A stretch of DNA of 64,000 nucleotides. Source: Prochloraceae cyanobacterium PL24a_bin.78 (lineage in GTDB: Bacteria; Cyanobacteriota; Cyanobacteriia; Cyanobacteriales; JANQIW01). This document shows, piece after piece, positions 53,455 through 61,447 of this stretch (within the stretch, counting starts at the first letter, position 1; every line of letters begins with the position of its first letter). Both the position numbers and the translations under genes were made by a program. Location of the stretch: positions 41,013 through 105,012 of the forward strand of contig JANQIW010000172.1 of the NCBI GenBank assembly GCA_028281945.1, written 5' to 3'. The notes below the pieces were generated by a model that was not told the DNA's origin, made no database searches, and worked only from the letters and a program-made list of their open reading frames with translations.

Positions 53455-53568
53455 CTTGGTGGAAGAATGGGAGAATGGAAGAATGGAAGAATGGGAGACT
53501 CAATTTTGGTTAATTATCATAGATTTAGGATATTCCAACTCCATCAAGCTTAAAGAATCTCTTGATAT
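53455..53568 (-). repeat. Dispersed MITE-like repeat (O)
   Basis: A run of gaatggaa/gaatggga units (53461-53497) is followed by caattttggttaattatcatagatttagg and an end in ctcttgatat (53568). Matches copy A and the bodies of E and F in reverse. A 63-codon open frame across it is a by-product of the repeat. The rest of 53350-53697 is empty. Confidence 0.6.
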
Positions 53569-53697
53569 AAGCAACACAGCAAGAGAAATTGGAATTTTAT
53601 CCCTTTGGGAGATTATAGCTGTTTAACTGTGCTCTCAGTAATAATTGTTTTAGAATAGAAATATGTTAATTAAATTTTCAGTTAAGGAGACAATCTC

Positions 53698-54090
53698 ATG
53701 TCTTGGCGTGGATCAATAGATATAAAAGATCGAATTTTGTCTGTACTAATTTATCCTATTGTTGTTATATTTACCCGTGGTTTAGGTTTAATAGGACTTG
53801 TAATCTTTTTTGCTTTATTTGCTGGAGTAGTGAGAAATCCTCAAGTGAGCCATTTCCTACGATATAATACTATGCAAGCAATTCTTATAGATATTCTTTT
53901 CATTTTATATGGTATGGTATTAAACTTATTATTACCATTATTAGGAGGTAGTATTCTCTCACAAATCCTAGTTACTATTGGATTTTTTGCTCCTCTAGGA
54001 GCTTGCTTATACTCCATGGTTCAATCAGGATTGGGACGCTATGCAGAAATTCCTACTATTTCTGATGCTGCTTATTCCCAAGTACGCTAA
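53698..54090 (+). CDS. Tic20-like membrane protein
   Basis: A 130-residue protein with three to four hydrophobic helices and the conserved pattern FLRYNTMQAILIDI ... LGACLYSMVQSGLGRYAEIPTISDAAYSQV. This matches the cyanobacterial relatives of the chloroplast inner-envelope import component Tic20. The bacterial role is not established. A clean ribosome site (aaggag) precedes the ATG. It converges on the FAH-family gene with 15 bp between stops. Confidence 0.8.
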   Translation: MSWRGSIDIKDRILSVLIYPIVVIFTRGLGLIGLVIFFALFAGVVRNPQVSHFLRYNTMQAILIDILFILYGMVLNLLLPLLGGSILSQILVTIGFFAPLGACLYSMVQSGLGRYAEIPTISDAAYSQVR

Positions 54091-54105
54091 TAAGTTTAAT
54101 TAAGA

Positions 54106-54885
54106 TTAATTATCAGTAGCTATCACATGATTTTCTAAAGCTCCAATTCCTTCAATTTCTACTCTCACTAAATCTCCTACATTCATAGGTCCAATTCCTT
54201 TAGGTGTTCCAGTTAAAATTACATCACCGGGTAAAAGTGTCATGACTTGAGAGAGATAAGAAACAATAAACTCTGGAGAGAAAATCATATCTGTAACTAA
54301 AGCTGATTGTTTGGGAGAGGAAGAATTATTCAAAAAAGTCTGAATTCTAGCACCAGCACTTAATTCTCTAACAATCCAAGGACCTAATGGACAAAAGCTA
54401 TCAAATCCTTTCCCTCTTGTCCATTGTCCATCTTTTTTTTGTAAATCTCTAGCTGTCACGTCATTGGCAATGGTATAGCCCCAAATTTTATTACGAGCTT
54501 CTTCGATGGTAGAGTTTTTGGTTCGATCGCCAATTACTAATGCCAACTCTCCCTCATAATCTACTCGTTGTGACTGTTTAGGATAATAAATAGGGTTTCC
54601 ATTAGCGGTGATGGTGGTAGGAGGTTTGAGGAATAATAATGGTTCTTTTGGTGGAGGTGTTCCCATTTCCGCTGCATGAGCACCATAATTTTTCCCTACT
54701 GCCACAATTTTTGAAGGAGCACAGGGGGAAAGTAATTGATAATTTTCTGTTTCTAAGTTTAAATCCGTAGCTTGCCCTCCCAACCAAGGAGGTGCGTCTA
54801 AGACATTTACCATGCGATTGAGTTGTAATAATCCATAATAAATTTGTCCTTCACTGGTTTTAACTCTAACGTAGCGTTGCGCCAT
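54106..54885 (-). CDS. Fumarylacetoacetate hydrolase family protein
   Basis: 259 residues from the ATG at 54885 (MAQRYVRVKTSEGQIYYGLL). An upstream ATG at 54993 would add a 36-residue tail with the repeat TRKITRKLTRKI, which looks like a translated short DNA repeat. Metal-site residues of the FAH fold are visible in VDYEGELALVIG (Glu) and YTIANDVTARDLQKKDGQW (Asp). ILTGTPKGIGPM is the family C-terminal motif. Members hydrolyse or decarboxylate beta-keto acids such as oxaloacetate or acylpyruvates; the substrate is not known here. Confidence 0.87.
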   Translation of the reverse strand: MAQRYVRVKTSEGQIYYGLLQLNRMVNVLDAPPWLGGQATDLNLETENYQLLSPCAPSKIVAVGKNYGAHAAEMGTPPPKEPLLFLKPPTTITANGNPIYYPKQSQRVDYEGELALVIGDRTKNSTIEEARNKIWGYTIANDVTARDLQKKDGQWTRGKGFDSFCPLGPWIVRELSAGARIQTFLNNSSSPKQSALVTDMIFSPEFIVSYLSQVMTLLPGDVILTGTPKGIGPMNVGDLVRVEIEGIGALENHVIATDN

Positions 54886-55104
54886 AATTTTTCTGGTTAA
54901 TTTTCTGGTTATTTTTCTAGTAATGGTTTGATTAGGTTTTTCGATGACTATTGGATTGAGATTAACAAAAAAACTTTCATCGAAAATAAACAATTCAAAA
55001 TAGACAAATCAATTTTAAAGAAAAAATGTCTTAAATAAACAATTTACTGCAAAAATTGGATTTTAAGCTTCCCAGTTCATACTGACTTTGTGTTAAGATA
55101 ATAT

Positions 55105-55425
55105 AGCTTTGAATCCCCAGAGTGTTGCTTCTATGCTTGAACTTAAAAGTATTGCATAAGAATACTATAATAGTGTGTAGCGAAAAACACTTTAATAAAA
55201 GCTAGGAAGTAAACATAAAAGTAATTCCAGAAAAGGAAAATATATCCTTACTTCAAATAAATAATTATCGTGTGTTACATGGAATCTCTAGATATAAACA
55301 TTCTAGTAATTCTCTAGGAATATAGCTATCTGGGATTAGCTAAGTTAGAGTATTCAAACAAGAGAAAATACTCACGGTGACGTGGGAATCTCCTAGTCTT
55401 AAGGCAGGAGAATATGTCAATGTTT
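55105..55425 (+). mobile_element. Decayed IS200/IS605-type element lacking tnpA/tnpB, omega-RNA-like 3' end
   Basis: The right part resembles the 3' end of cyanobacterial tnpB elements, where the omega RNA is encoded. In order it has cgtgtgttacatgg (55269 on), atctgggatta, aaaatactcacggtgac and gtgggaat. The terminal hairpin ctcct ... aggag (55390-55410) follows, then aatatgtcaa. No open frame for TnpA or TnpB remains. The left boundary is uncertain. This is a pattern match by memory of the family, not a search. Confidence 0.45.
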
Positions 55426-55507
55426 TGATGTAAAATATAAGATACCTTGCTTCTCTTACTGCATTTAGCAAATGAAGCCATTTTTTTTGTCCAAAAGGAG
55501 ATAATTA

Positions 55508-56083
55508 ATGAGTCAAAAACTACAAAAACAACCTTACGAGATGATGTACATCTTGCGCCCTGATTTATCTGAAGAGTTAGTTAATCAGGAGATCGAGAAA
55601 TATCGCGGTTTACTTGAAGAATATCAGATAGAAAATCTTCAAATTAAGAATTTAGGAAAAAAGAGATTTGCGTATCTCATTAAAAAATTTAATGAAGGTT
55701 ACTATGTTCAGATGAATTATCTTGCTAATGGTAAACAAGTTGCCCCTATAGAAAGAGCTATGCGTCTTTCTGATGAAGTTCTTCGCTACTTAACCATTAA
55801 AACTTCTGATGATTTATCTGTTGTCCCCGATGAAGAAAGTTCTAGTGTATCTGGGGAATCTTCTAGTAAACCTTTTTCTAGTAAGCCTTCTTTTGATCCG
55901 CCTGTGTCTAAAGAATCATCTCCTATTCCTCCTGATGAACAGCCTTCACAACCAGAGCCTTCTTTGGAAGCCCCTACATCCCCATCTATCCCAGAAGTAT
56001 CTTCTGAATCTCCAACCCCACCATCTACTGATGAATCTTCAGAATCTTCAAATGATGATCCTAATCTAACTCCTCAAGTCTAG
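55508..56083 (+). CDS. rpsF: 30S ribosomal protein S6 with long Ser/Pro/Glu tail
   Basis: The first about 100 residues are a normal S6 (YEMMYILRPDLSEELVNQEIEKY ... LGKKRFAYLIKKFNEGYYVQMNYLA ... RLSDEVLRYLTIK). This binds S18 and 16S rRNA in the platform of the small subunit. The usual cyanobacterial protein is about 110 residues. Here about 85 further residues are low-complexity Ser, Pro, Glu and Asp with no fold. The frame is open and uninterrupted, so it is not a frameshift artefact of this sequence. A good AGGAG ribosome site precedes the ATG. rpsR and rplI are not adjacent. Confidence 0.9.
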   Translation: MSQKLQKQPYEMMYILRPDLSEELVNQEIEKYRGLLEEYQIENLQIKNLGKKRFAYLIKKFNEGYYVQMNYLANGKQVAPIERAMRLSDEVLRYLTIKTSDDLSVVPDEESSSVSGESSSKPFSSKPSFDPPVSKESSPIPPDEQPSQPEPSLEAPTSPSIPEVSSESPTPPSTDESSESSNDDPNLTPQV

Positions 56084-56379
56084 ATGATTTTATAGGAGTT
56101 ATGAGATAATCTGATACTTAACTTATTTCTTAACTTGATAAATGTTGGATATATATCAACTAGTTGATTAATTTTTAAAGTCTTTAAATGTGTATTTTAG
56201 CTATTTTTTCTGAATTTTATCACTAAATTTTAAATATAAAAATCGGTAGATAAAATATTAAATGCTAGAAATACTATTTTAAAGGCTTATTTATTTATTT
56301 ATTTTTAAGCATGATAAAGTTTAAAAATATAAATCTTATAATTTAGGAGAATTAACTTTGATTAACTAATAAAGATCTA

Positions 56380-56462
56380 TGTAAAAAGTCAGAATATATA
56401 TTAAATTATCCCCTCATTCTTCCCATTCTTCCCATTCTTCCATTTCCCTATTCTCCATATTA
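56380..56462 (+). repeat. Dispersed MITE-like repeat fragment (P)
   Basis: Minisatellite cattcttcccattcttccc (56416 on) with the usual flanking ttaaattatcccc and ttctccatat. Both ends of the element are missing or unrecognisable. The remainder of 56084-56512 is AT-rich with a hairpin at 56471. Confidence 0.5.
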
Positions 56463-56470
56463 CCAGACTA

Positions 56471-56500
56471 AGGGGTATTATTAATACCCTTATTTTATTT
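56471..56500 (+). terminator. Hairpin between convergent rpsF and hydroxylase genes
   Basis: gggtatt/aataccc arms with a 3-nt loop (56473-56489) are followed on the plus strand by ttattttattt. It sits between the ends of two convergent genes. It is far (about 390 bp) from rpsF and close (about 20 bp) to the hydroxylase stop; direction is not certain. Confidence 0.45.
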
Positions 56501-56512
56501 CCTATAACAAAA

Positions 56513-57769
56513 CTAATCCTTAGCCAATATAGGAGTGCGCCCTTTTAAACCTGTCATTAATTTCAAAGCAAAGATTTTGATAAAACTTACACGCTGCATC
56601 ATCCACAAGCCAAAACGACGCAGGATTACAACTGGTAAAAATTGATTGGAAAACATTCGAGTTAGAAAATCAGTAAAGCCTAAGATCCCTAAATTCTCAC
56701 TTTTACGCCAGTTAGAATACCGTTTTAAAACCGCAATATCCCCAATATCTTCACCTTTTTGATCTGCTTCTAATAAAATTTCTGCCAAAACTGCGGCATC
56801 CCGAATTCCTAGGTTTAATCCTTGGCCACCTACTGGATGACAACAATGGGCCGCATCTCCCATTAATGCTAATCTAGGTAATATATAACGATCGCACTGC
56901 ATTAATTTCACTGGGAATAAATATCGATTACTTACCAACTCCAACTTACCCAACAAACCACCAGTATAAAATTCTAATTCATTTAAAAAATCCTTTTCAT
57001 CTAATTCTAGCAAACTTTTTGCTCTTTCATGAGGGTTACTCCAAACAATTTGACAACGATTTTCCGATAAGGGTAATACTCCCATGGGTCCAGTAGGCCA
57101 AAAACGCTCAAATGCTATATCATTTACAGGAGCTTCATGCTTAACAGTAAAAGCAACACAAGATTGCCAATATTTCCAACCTTTAGTTTTGATTCCTACC
57201 TGTTGACGAATGCGAGATTCTCTTCCATCTGCCCCAATAACTAATTTAGTTGAGATTTTATGTAAGGTTTCTCCTTGTTTTACTTCTATTTCTGCCCGAG
57301 ATTTTTCATAGTTAATCTTAACTACTTCAGCAGGACATAAGCATTTAATATCATCACTTTGTGAAAGAAATTCTTGTAGAGCAGTTAAAACCACTTTATG
57401 TTCTGCCACATAACCTAAAAAATTTGTTCCTAAATCTTCTTTTTCAAATTTTACTATCTCAGGATAAGTGCCATCAGAAAGACGAATATGACGAAACTTA
57501 GAGATATGAGGAAAGATCTGATCCCAAACCCCAATTCCTTTGAGAATTTTTCCGGAAAGTAAAGATAGGGCATAAGCTTGCCTTTTTGCTGCCGCCATTT
57601 CAAGAGATTTTGCTTCGATTAAAACTACTTTTAAACCAGAATTTTTCAAAGCACAAGCTAAAGTTGCACCAACTATTCCACCTCCTACAATAGCTAAATC
57701 ATAATCCAATTTTAAGTTTGATAAATTTTGATTTGTTAATTGTTCTTTTCTATCGTTTAATAACACCAT
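56513..57769 (-). CDS. FAD-dependent hydroxylase, UbiH/Coq6 family
   Basis: A 418-residue flavin monooxygenase. The dinucleotide fold is YDLAIVGGGIVGATLACAL near residue 25. The second FAD motif is LVIGADGRESRIRQQVG and the third is PRLALMGDAAHCCHPVGGQGLNLGIRDA. In cyanobacteria without ubiquinone the family is thought to act on plastoquinone-ring or other isoprenoid intermediates, but the substrate is not proven. The end is slightly longer than the core family. It stands between rpsF and the PCP-domain gene, with no operon partner. Confidence 0.9.
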   Translation of the reverse strand: MVLLNDRKEQLTNQNLSNLKLDYDLAIVGGGIVGATLACALKNSGLKVVLIEAKSLEMAAAKRQAYALSLLSGKILKGIGVWDQIFPHISKFRHIRLSDGTYPEIVKFEKEDLGTNFLGYVAEHKVVLTALQEFLSQSDDIKCLCPAEVVKINYEKSRAEIEVKQGETLHKISTKLVIGADGRESRIRQQVGIKTKGWKYWQSCVAFTVKHEAPVNDIAFERFWPTGPMGVLPLSENRCQIVWSNPHERAKSLLELDEKDFLNELEFYTGGLLGKLELVSNRYLFPVKLMQCDRYILPRLALMGDAAHCCHPVGGQGLNLGIRDAAVLAEILLEADQKGEDIGDIAVLKRYSNWRKSENLGILGFTDFLTRMFSNQFLPVVILRRFGLWMMQRVSFIKIFALKLMTGLKGRTPILAKD

Positions 57770-57856
57770 AACTCCAAAAAAATCTTGCTAATTACTAAAT
57801 TTTAGATTCTATATAATTTCTCAAAAATTCAAAGAGTTTTATCAAAAAAATCTAAG

Positions 57857-58042
57857 TTATTGACCAAATTCAATTCTAGCTTGTTCTACAATTTCAGCAG
57901 TTACAACATCAGAATCAAACTTTCTTGCTAATTTTTCTATCCGCTGACGAGCGGTAGTTCGAGCAAAAAAAGGTATATTTTTTAACTTAGCTTTAGCTTC
58001 TTCAGTCCATCTTAAGTCATCAGTTATATCAAAATCGTTCAT
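57857..58042 (-). CDS. Small PCP-reductase-domain protein
   Basis: 61 residues from the ATG at 58042, chosen because AAAGGAG lies just upstream; a longer frame from 58135 lacks this. [31 protein letters not shown] ... [14 protein letters not shown] is the PCP_red domain otherwise found at the C-terminus of ChlB/BchB, a subunit of dark protochlorophyllide reductase. Stand-alone copies are common in cyanobacteria; their role is unclear. It is 143 bp downstream of kaiC3. Confidence 0.82.
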   Translation of the reverse strand: MNDFDITDDLRWTEEAKAKLKNIPFFARTTARQRIEKLARKFDSDVVTAEIVEQARIEFGQ

Positions 58043-58185
58043 CGTTAAAATCTCCTTTGATAGAGGACCATATTTACTATTATAACAATAAATCAAAAAC
58101 CGAGATAATTCTCTATGAAGATTCCTCAATTCCATAGTTTTGCCACTATCTCAAAAATATTTTTAATATTTATTATTTAACTACA

Positions 58186-59706
58186 TCATACTCCCTCCTC
58201 AAACAAACCACTAAGACGATCAACTTCATTTTGAGTTGTATAAGTAGGAGTCCCTGATAGAATACCCGTTACATTACGGAAAGGTTTATCGATGTGCATA
58301 CCAGTATTATCGATAGAAAATTCACGAATATCTTTATCGTGCATAGAGCCACGCATTTTTAACACTGTAATTCCCCGACGCATTTCTCCGTACATTTCCA
58401 CATAACGAAGGAGAATAATCGAGTCAGTAATGGTAGAAATATGACCTTCTGTAATAGAAGATCCACCTAAAAGATTAGGTGTAGTAGATGTAAAAAGCCC
58501 ACCTATTTCTTTTTGTTTAATAAATGAAGTAAGACCGATGATGAATTCACGAAAACCTTTAAGATTTGAAACCCTTTCTAAGGCAGATAAACTATCAACT
58601 GCCACTCGATTAGGTTTAAATTCTTCAATAATATCTTTCATATTAATTAAATGATTTTCTAATCCAGTTGTTTCTGGATAACGACAAACCACCTTAAGTT
58701 TTCCTTCTTTTTCCATCTGGTGAAAATCTACTCCCCAACCTGTAGCATTTCTAAACAGTTGTTCTCGACTTTCTTCAAAGGCAAATACTAGACAACGTTC
58801 ATCATTTTTCACTCCTCCTGCCATAAATTCTGTCACCATTAAGGTTTTTCCTGTTCCTGTAGCACCAGAAACTAAGATAATAGAATCACGAAAGAAACCT
58901 CCTCCACACATATTGTCTAATTCATGACTACCTGATGTAATCCGAATATTAGATGATCTTTGTTCTAATTCGATAGCACTTAGGGGTATAATGACGACTC
59001 CTTTCCCAGATATAATGGTAAAAGGGAACTCTCCTTTTTGATGGTCAGTTCCTCTATATTTAAGGATTTCAATTGTTCGTCGTCGCTTTTCATCCATTAG
59101 AACATTACGAAGAATAACTACATTATCAGCCACAAATTCTTCTACCCCAAAGCGACTAATTTCACCATATTCTTCAATTCTTTCTGCCGTCAAAATGGCA
59201 GTAACTTCTAATTCTCGTAAAGCCGAAGCTAATCTAAATAAATCACTACGAACTTGAGCACTATCTTCCAAATGACTAAAGATTGCACCAAGAGAATCCA
59301 TTGAAACACGTTGGGCTTTATATTTATTGATAGCATATTCGATCCGAGCTAGTAATGCTCCTAAATCATATTCTCCACTTACCATGGGTTTTTCCCCTGG
59401 TTGAGGTGAAGCATCTACAAAAGCCCATTTCCTCTCTTCTTCCCATTGTTTGATTTTCCAACCAAAACCCCGCATATTTTTGCGAATTGCTTTTGGCGGC
59501 TCTTCAAACGTTACAAATACCCCATTTTCTCCTTTTTTAATTCCTTCAATCAAAAACTGACAAGCAAATACTGTTTTCGCACTTCCTGCACTTCCTGCAA
59601 TCAAAGTTGCCCTTCCTTTTGGCAAACCCCCTTCTGATAAAAAATCAAATCCTGGGATGCCTGTTTCTAGTTTTTCAATAAAATCTTGTTCGTTATCTTG
59701 ACTCAT
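58186..59706 (-). CDS. kaiC3: Circadian clock ATPase/kinase KaiC, KaiC3 type
   Basis: 506 residues with two RecA-like halves. In CI, Walker A is GSAGSAKT at 38-45, with Ala where canonical KaiC has Gly before the Lys, and the catalytic Glu pair is at 68-69. In CII, Walker A is GATGTGKT at 281-288 and the Glu pair is at 311-312. The phosphorylation sites are Ser424-Thr425 in EGHISTITDS. The C-terminus (SGTPTYTTQNEVDRLSGLF) lacks the KSELSRIVRG tail that KaiC1 uses to bind KaiA. I therefore assign it to the KaiC3 clade, supported by the neighbouring kaiA3-kaiB3. Autophosphorylation cycling is plausible. Confidence 0.85.
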   Translation of the reverse strand: MSQDNEQDFIEKLETGIPGFDFLSEGGLPKGRATLIAGSAGSAKTVFACQFLIEGIKKGENGVFVTFEEPPKAIRKNMRGFGWKIKQWEEERKWAFVDASPQPGEKPMVSGEYDLGALLARIEYAINKYKAQRVSMDSLGAIFSHLEDSAQVRSDLFRLASALRELEVTAILTAERIEEYGEISRFGVEEFVADNVVILRNVLMDEKRRRTIEILKYRGTDHQKGEFPFTIISGKGVVIIPLSAIELEQRSSNIRITSGSHELDNMCGGGFFRDSIILVSGATGTGKTLMVTEFMAGGVKNDERCLVFAFEESREQLFRNATGWGVDFHQMEKEGKLKVVCRYPETTGLENHLINMKDIIEEFKPNRVAVDSLSALERVSNLKGFREFIIGLTSFIKQKEIGGLFTSTTPNLLGGSSITEGHISTITDSIILLRYVEMYGEMRRGITVLKMRGSMHDKDIREFSIDNTGMHIDKPFRNVTGILSGTPTYTTQNEVDRLSGLFEEGV

Positions 59707-59991
59707 CTATGTTTTAAACTATACAAGCAGTTTTCAATTATAATTTTCACTCTTTGATGTCTATCTGGCTCATCCTTACTCTAAAATAAGGTCTAAGCTA
59801 AGAATCTATTAAAGAATTTACTATCAAATAATTTAACTTATCTTTATTTTCTACATGATTCTTCTAAATCTTTTTTTAGTAATTAGACTTAATCTAAATA
59901 TTGATTGATTAATTTTTTACCTCAAAAACAGGAAATATTAGATTACTTTAATTATTATTTAATTATAGATAATTGGCTATTCTTTATATTA

Positions 59992-60141
59992 ATACCAATT
60001 TTCTAAGACGATGATAGAGTTAAAAGTATCAAAAATTAGTTGATCCTCGACCTAAAACCTATTTCCCTTGTCCTCCTTGTCTCTCTTGTCCTCCTTGTCT
60101 CCTCCCCATCTAAGTCTATCGTACTTTTGGAAAATTGATAT
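59992..60141 (+). repeat. Dispersed MITE-like repeat (Q), between kaiB3 and kaiC3
   Basis: A clean 150-bp copy from ataccaattttctaagacgatg to gtacttttggaaaattgatat. It is nearly the twin of copy H at 25247, with five cctccttgt-type minisatellite units. It lies in the 550-bp gap between kaiB3 and kaiC3, antiparallel to the genes. Confidence 0.8.
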
Positions 60142-60154
60142 AAGAGAGTCTTTG

Positions 60155-60256
60155 AGGTTGATAGATAGTTGAAAATCTTAAATTTAGTATAATTTTGACC
60201 AAAATTTATTTTCCTTACTCTCTAATCAATAATCTCTATTCTCCCCACTCCTCCCA
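60155..60256 (+). repeat. Dispersed MITE-like repeat fragment (R)
   Basis: gttgaaaatcttaaatttagtataattttgacc and aaaatttattttcc followed by ctccccactcctcccattaccccc repeat the body of copy E without its ends. It abuts copy Q and the stop codon of kaiB3. Confidence 0.5.
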
Positions 60257-60559
60257 TTACCCCCACTCTTCTAAGGATTTGAGATCTGAGGGGACGATAT
60301 CTAATCCTAATAAAACTTTATCGGTATTAGACATATCCCCAATAATTCGCTGAATGGGTGGTGGTAATTGTTTAATCAAGGTTGGTGTGACCATAATTTT
60401 TTCCTCTTCTGCTTTTTGGGGTTGTTCTAAAACATCTACAATTTCGACAACATATCGATCGTCTAATTCTTCTTTACAAATTCTAAATAAGTTAGAGATG
60501 GCCCTTTGGGATTTAAGAGAATTTCCGGTAATATATAATTTAAGTAAATATTGTGACAT
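60257..60559 (-). CDS. kaiB3: Circadian clock protein KaiB, KaiB3 type
   Basis: A 100-residue thioredoxin-like KaiB. LLKLYITGNSLKSQRAISNL and EIVDVLEQPQKAEEEKIMVTPTLIKQLPPPIQRIIGD are the family core; KaiB binds the CI ring of phosphorylated KaiC after a fold switch. The LPPP sequence and C-terminus differ from KaiB1 (which has LPLP). They fit the KaiB3/KaiB2 group, and linkage to kaiA3 favours KaiB3. It begins 12 bp after kaiA3 and so is co-transcribed with it. Confidence 0.87.
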   Translation of the reverse strand: MSQYLLKLYITGNSLKSQRAISNLFRICKEELDDRYVVEIVDVLEQPQKAEEEKIMVTPTLIKQLPPPIQRIIGDMSNTDKVLLGLDIVPSDLKSLEEWG

Positions 60560-60571
60560 AGTTTATTTTTA

Positions 60572-61447
60572 TTATTTATAATCTGAAGAAATATTGATAT
60601 TACTCAATCCAATATAATATTTACGATAATAAGAGGTTAAATACCCCATTAGTTCTAGAACCATTAAACGTCCTTCATCTACATAAACTTGAGCTCTGGT
60701 TGAATTAACATTTTTGCTTTTTTCTCTCAAGGCTTTAGTATGAATATCTACTACATCTCGAGGACTTGCTTTCAAAAACCCTAATTTATCAGCGATTTTT
60801 CTTAACTTTTCTCCAAGATTATGCTCTACTTTATAAGCTTGTTGTTCTAAAGCTAGTTCTAATATTTTGCTATAATCATTGACTAACTCAAGAAAGATAT
60901 CAGACATACTATCTTTTAATGGTTCTGAACCAAACATTCTTGCTGTAATGCGGGTTTTGATAGAATTTGCTAGTAATTCTAAACTTTGAAATTCTTCTTC
61001 TTGCTTCCGTTGTTGTTGAGTTGTTTCTAATTTAGTAATGTATTGTTTTCTTTCGATTGCTAAACGAATAGAATAAATCAATAAATTGGGATCTAAATTC
61101 TTTTTTTGTAAATAACCATCTGCTCCTATTTGAAAAGCTTTGACGACAACTTTTTCATCATCTCCTAAGGTTTGAAACACTATTGGGATACAATTAGCTT
61201 TTTCTTTAATTTTGATCAAAGTATCTATTCCTTGGCTATCTGGCAACATTAATTCTAAAAGAATTACATCAAAATTTTCATGTGTTAGTTTTTCCATGGC
61301 TTCAGATAGACTAACAACATTAGTTAATTTAAAGGATAAACCTTCTGCTAAAGCAGAATTCTCTGATTTGAGAAGAAATTGTTTTAACTTATTAACATTT
61401 GCCTGATTATTGTCTATGGATAATACTTTACAAATTTTTTTTGGCAT
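60572..61447 (-). CDS. kaiA3: KaiA3: response-regulator receiver fused to KaiA-like C-terminus
   Basis: 291 residues. Residues 5-125 are a receiver domain (VLSIDNN, IPIVFQTLGDDE, GADGYLQKKN). The phosphoacceptor position is Glu65, in ILLELMLPDSQG, instead of Asp. Residues 130-160 form a coiled-coil linker (KLETTQQQRKQEEEFQSLEL). Residues about 175-281 match the KaiA C-terminal four-helix dimer (SPRDVVDIHTKALREKSKN, DEGRLMVLELMGYLTSYYRKYY). Canonical KaiA has a pseudo-receiver instead. This is the architecture of KaiA3, described in Synechocystis as the partner of KaiB3-KaiC3, stimulating KaiC3 phosphorylation. It is divergent from ctaA. Confidence 0.83.
   Translation of the reverse strand: MPKKICKVLSIDNNQANVNKLKQFLLKSENSALAEGLSFKLTNVVSLSEAMEKLTHENFDVILLELMLPDSQGIDTLIKIKEKANCIPIVFQTLGDDEKVVVKAFQIGADGYLQKKNLDPNLLIYSIRLAIERKQYITKLETTQQQRKQEEEFQSLELLANSIKTRITARMFGSEPLKDSMSDIFLELVNDYSKILELALEQQAYKVEHNLGEKLRKIADKLGFLKASPRDVVDIHTKALREKSKNVNSTRAQVYVDEGRLMVLELMGYLTSYYRKYYIGLSNINISSDYK

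Noticed and set aside
53435..53626. 63-codon frame beginning MKLCIYTLVEEW
   Set aside because: It is the translation of dispersed repeat O; the EEWENGRMEEWE stretch is the minisatellite.
58186..61447. Annotation as the standard kaiABC clock operon
   Set aside because: The KaiA protein has a genuine receiver fold, and KaiC lacks the KaiA-binding tail and the GTSGTGKT CI motif; these fit KaiA3B3C3.
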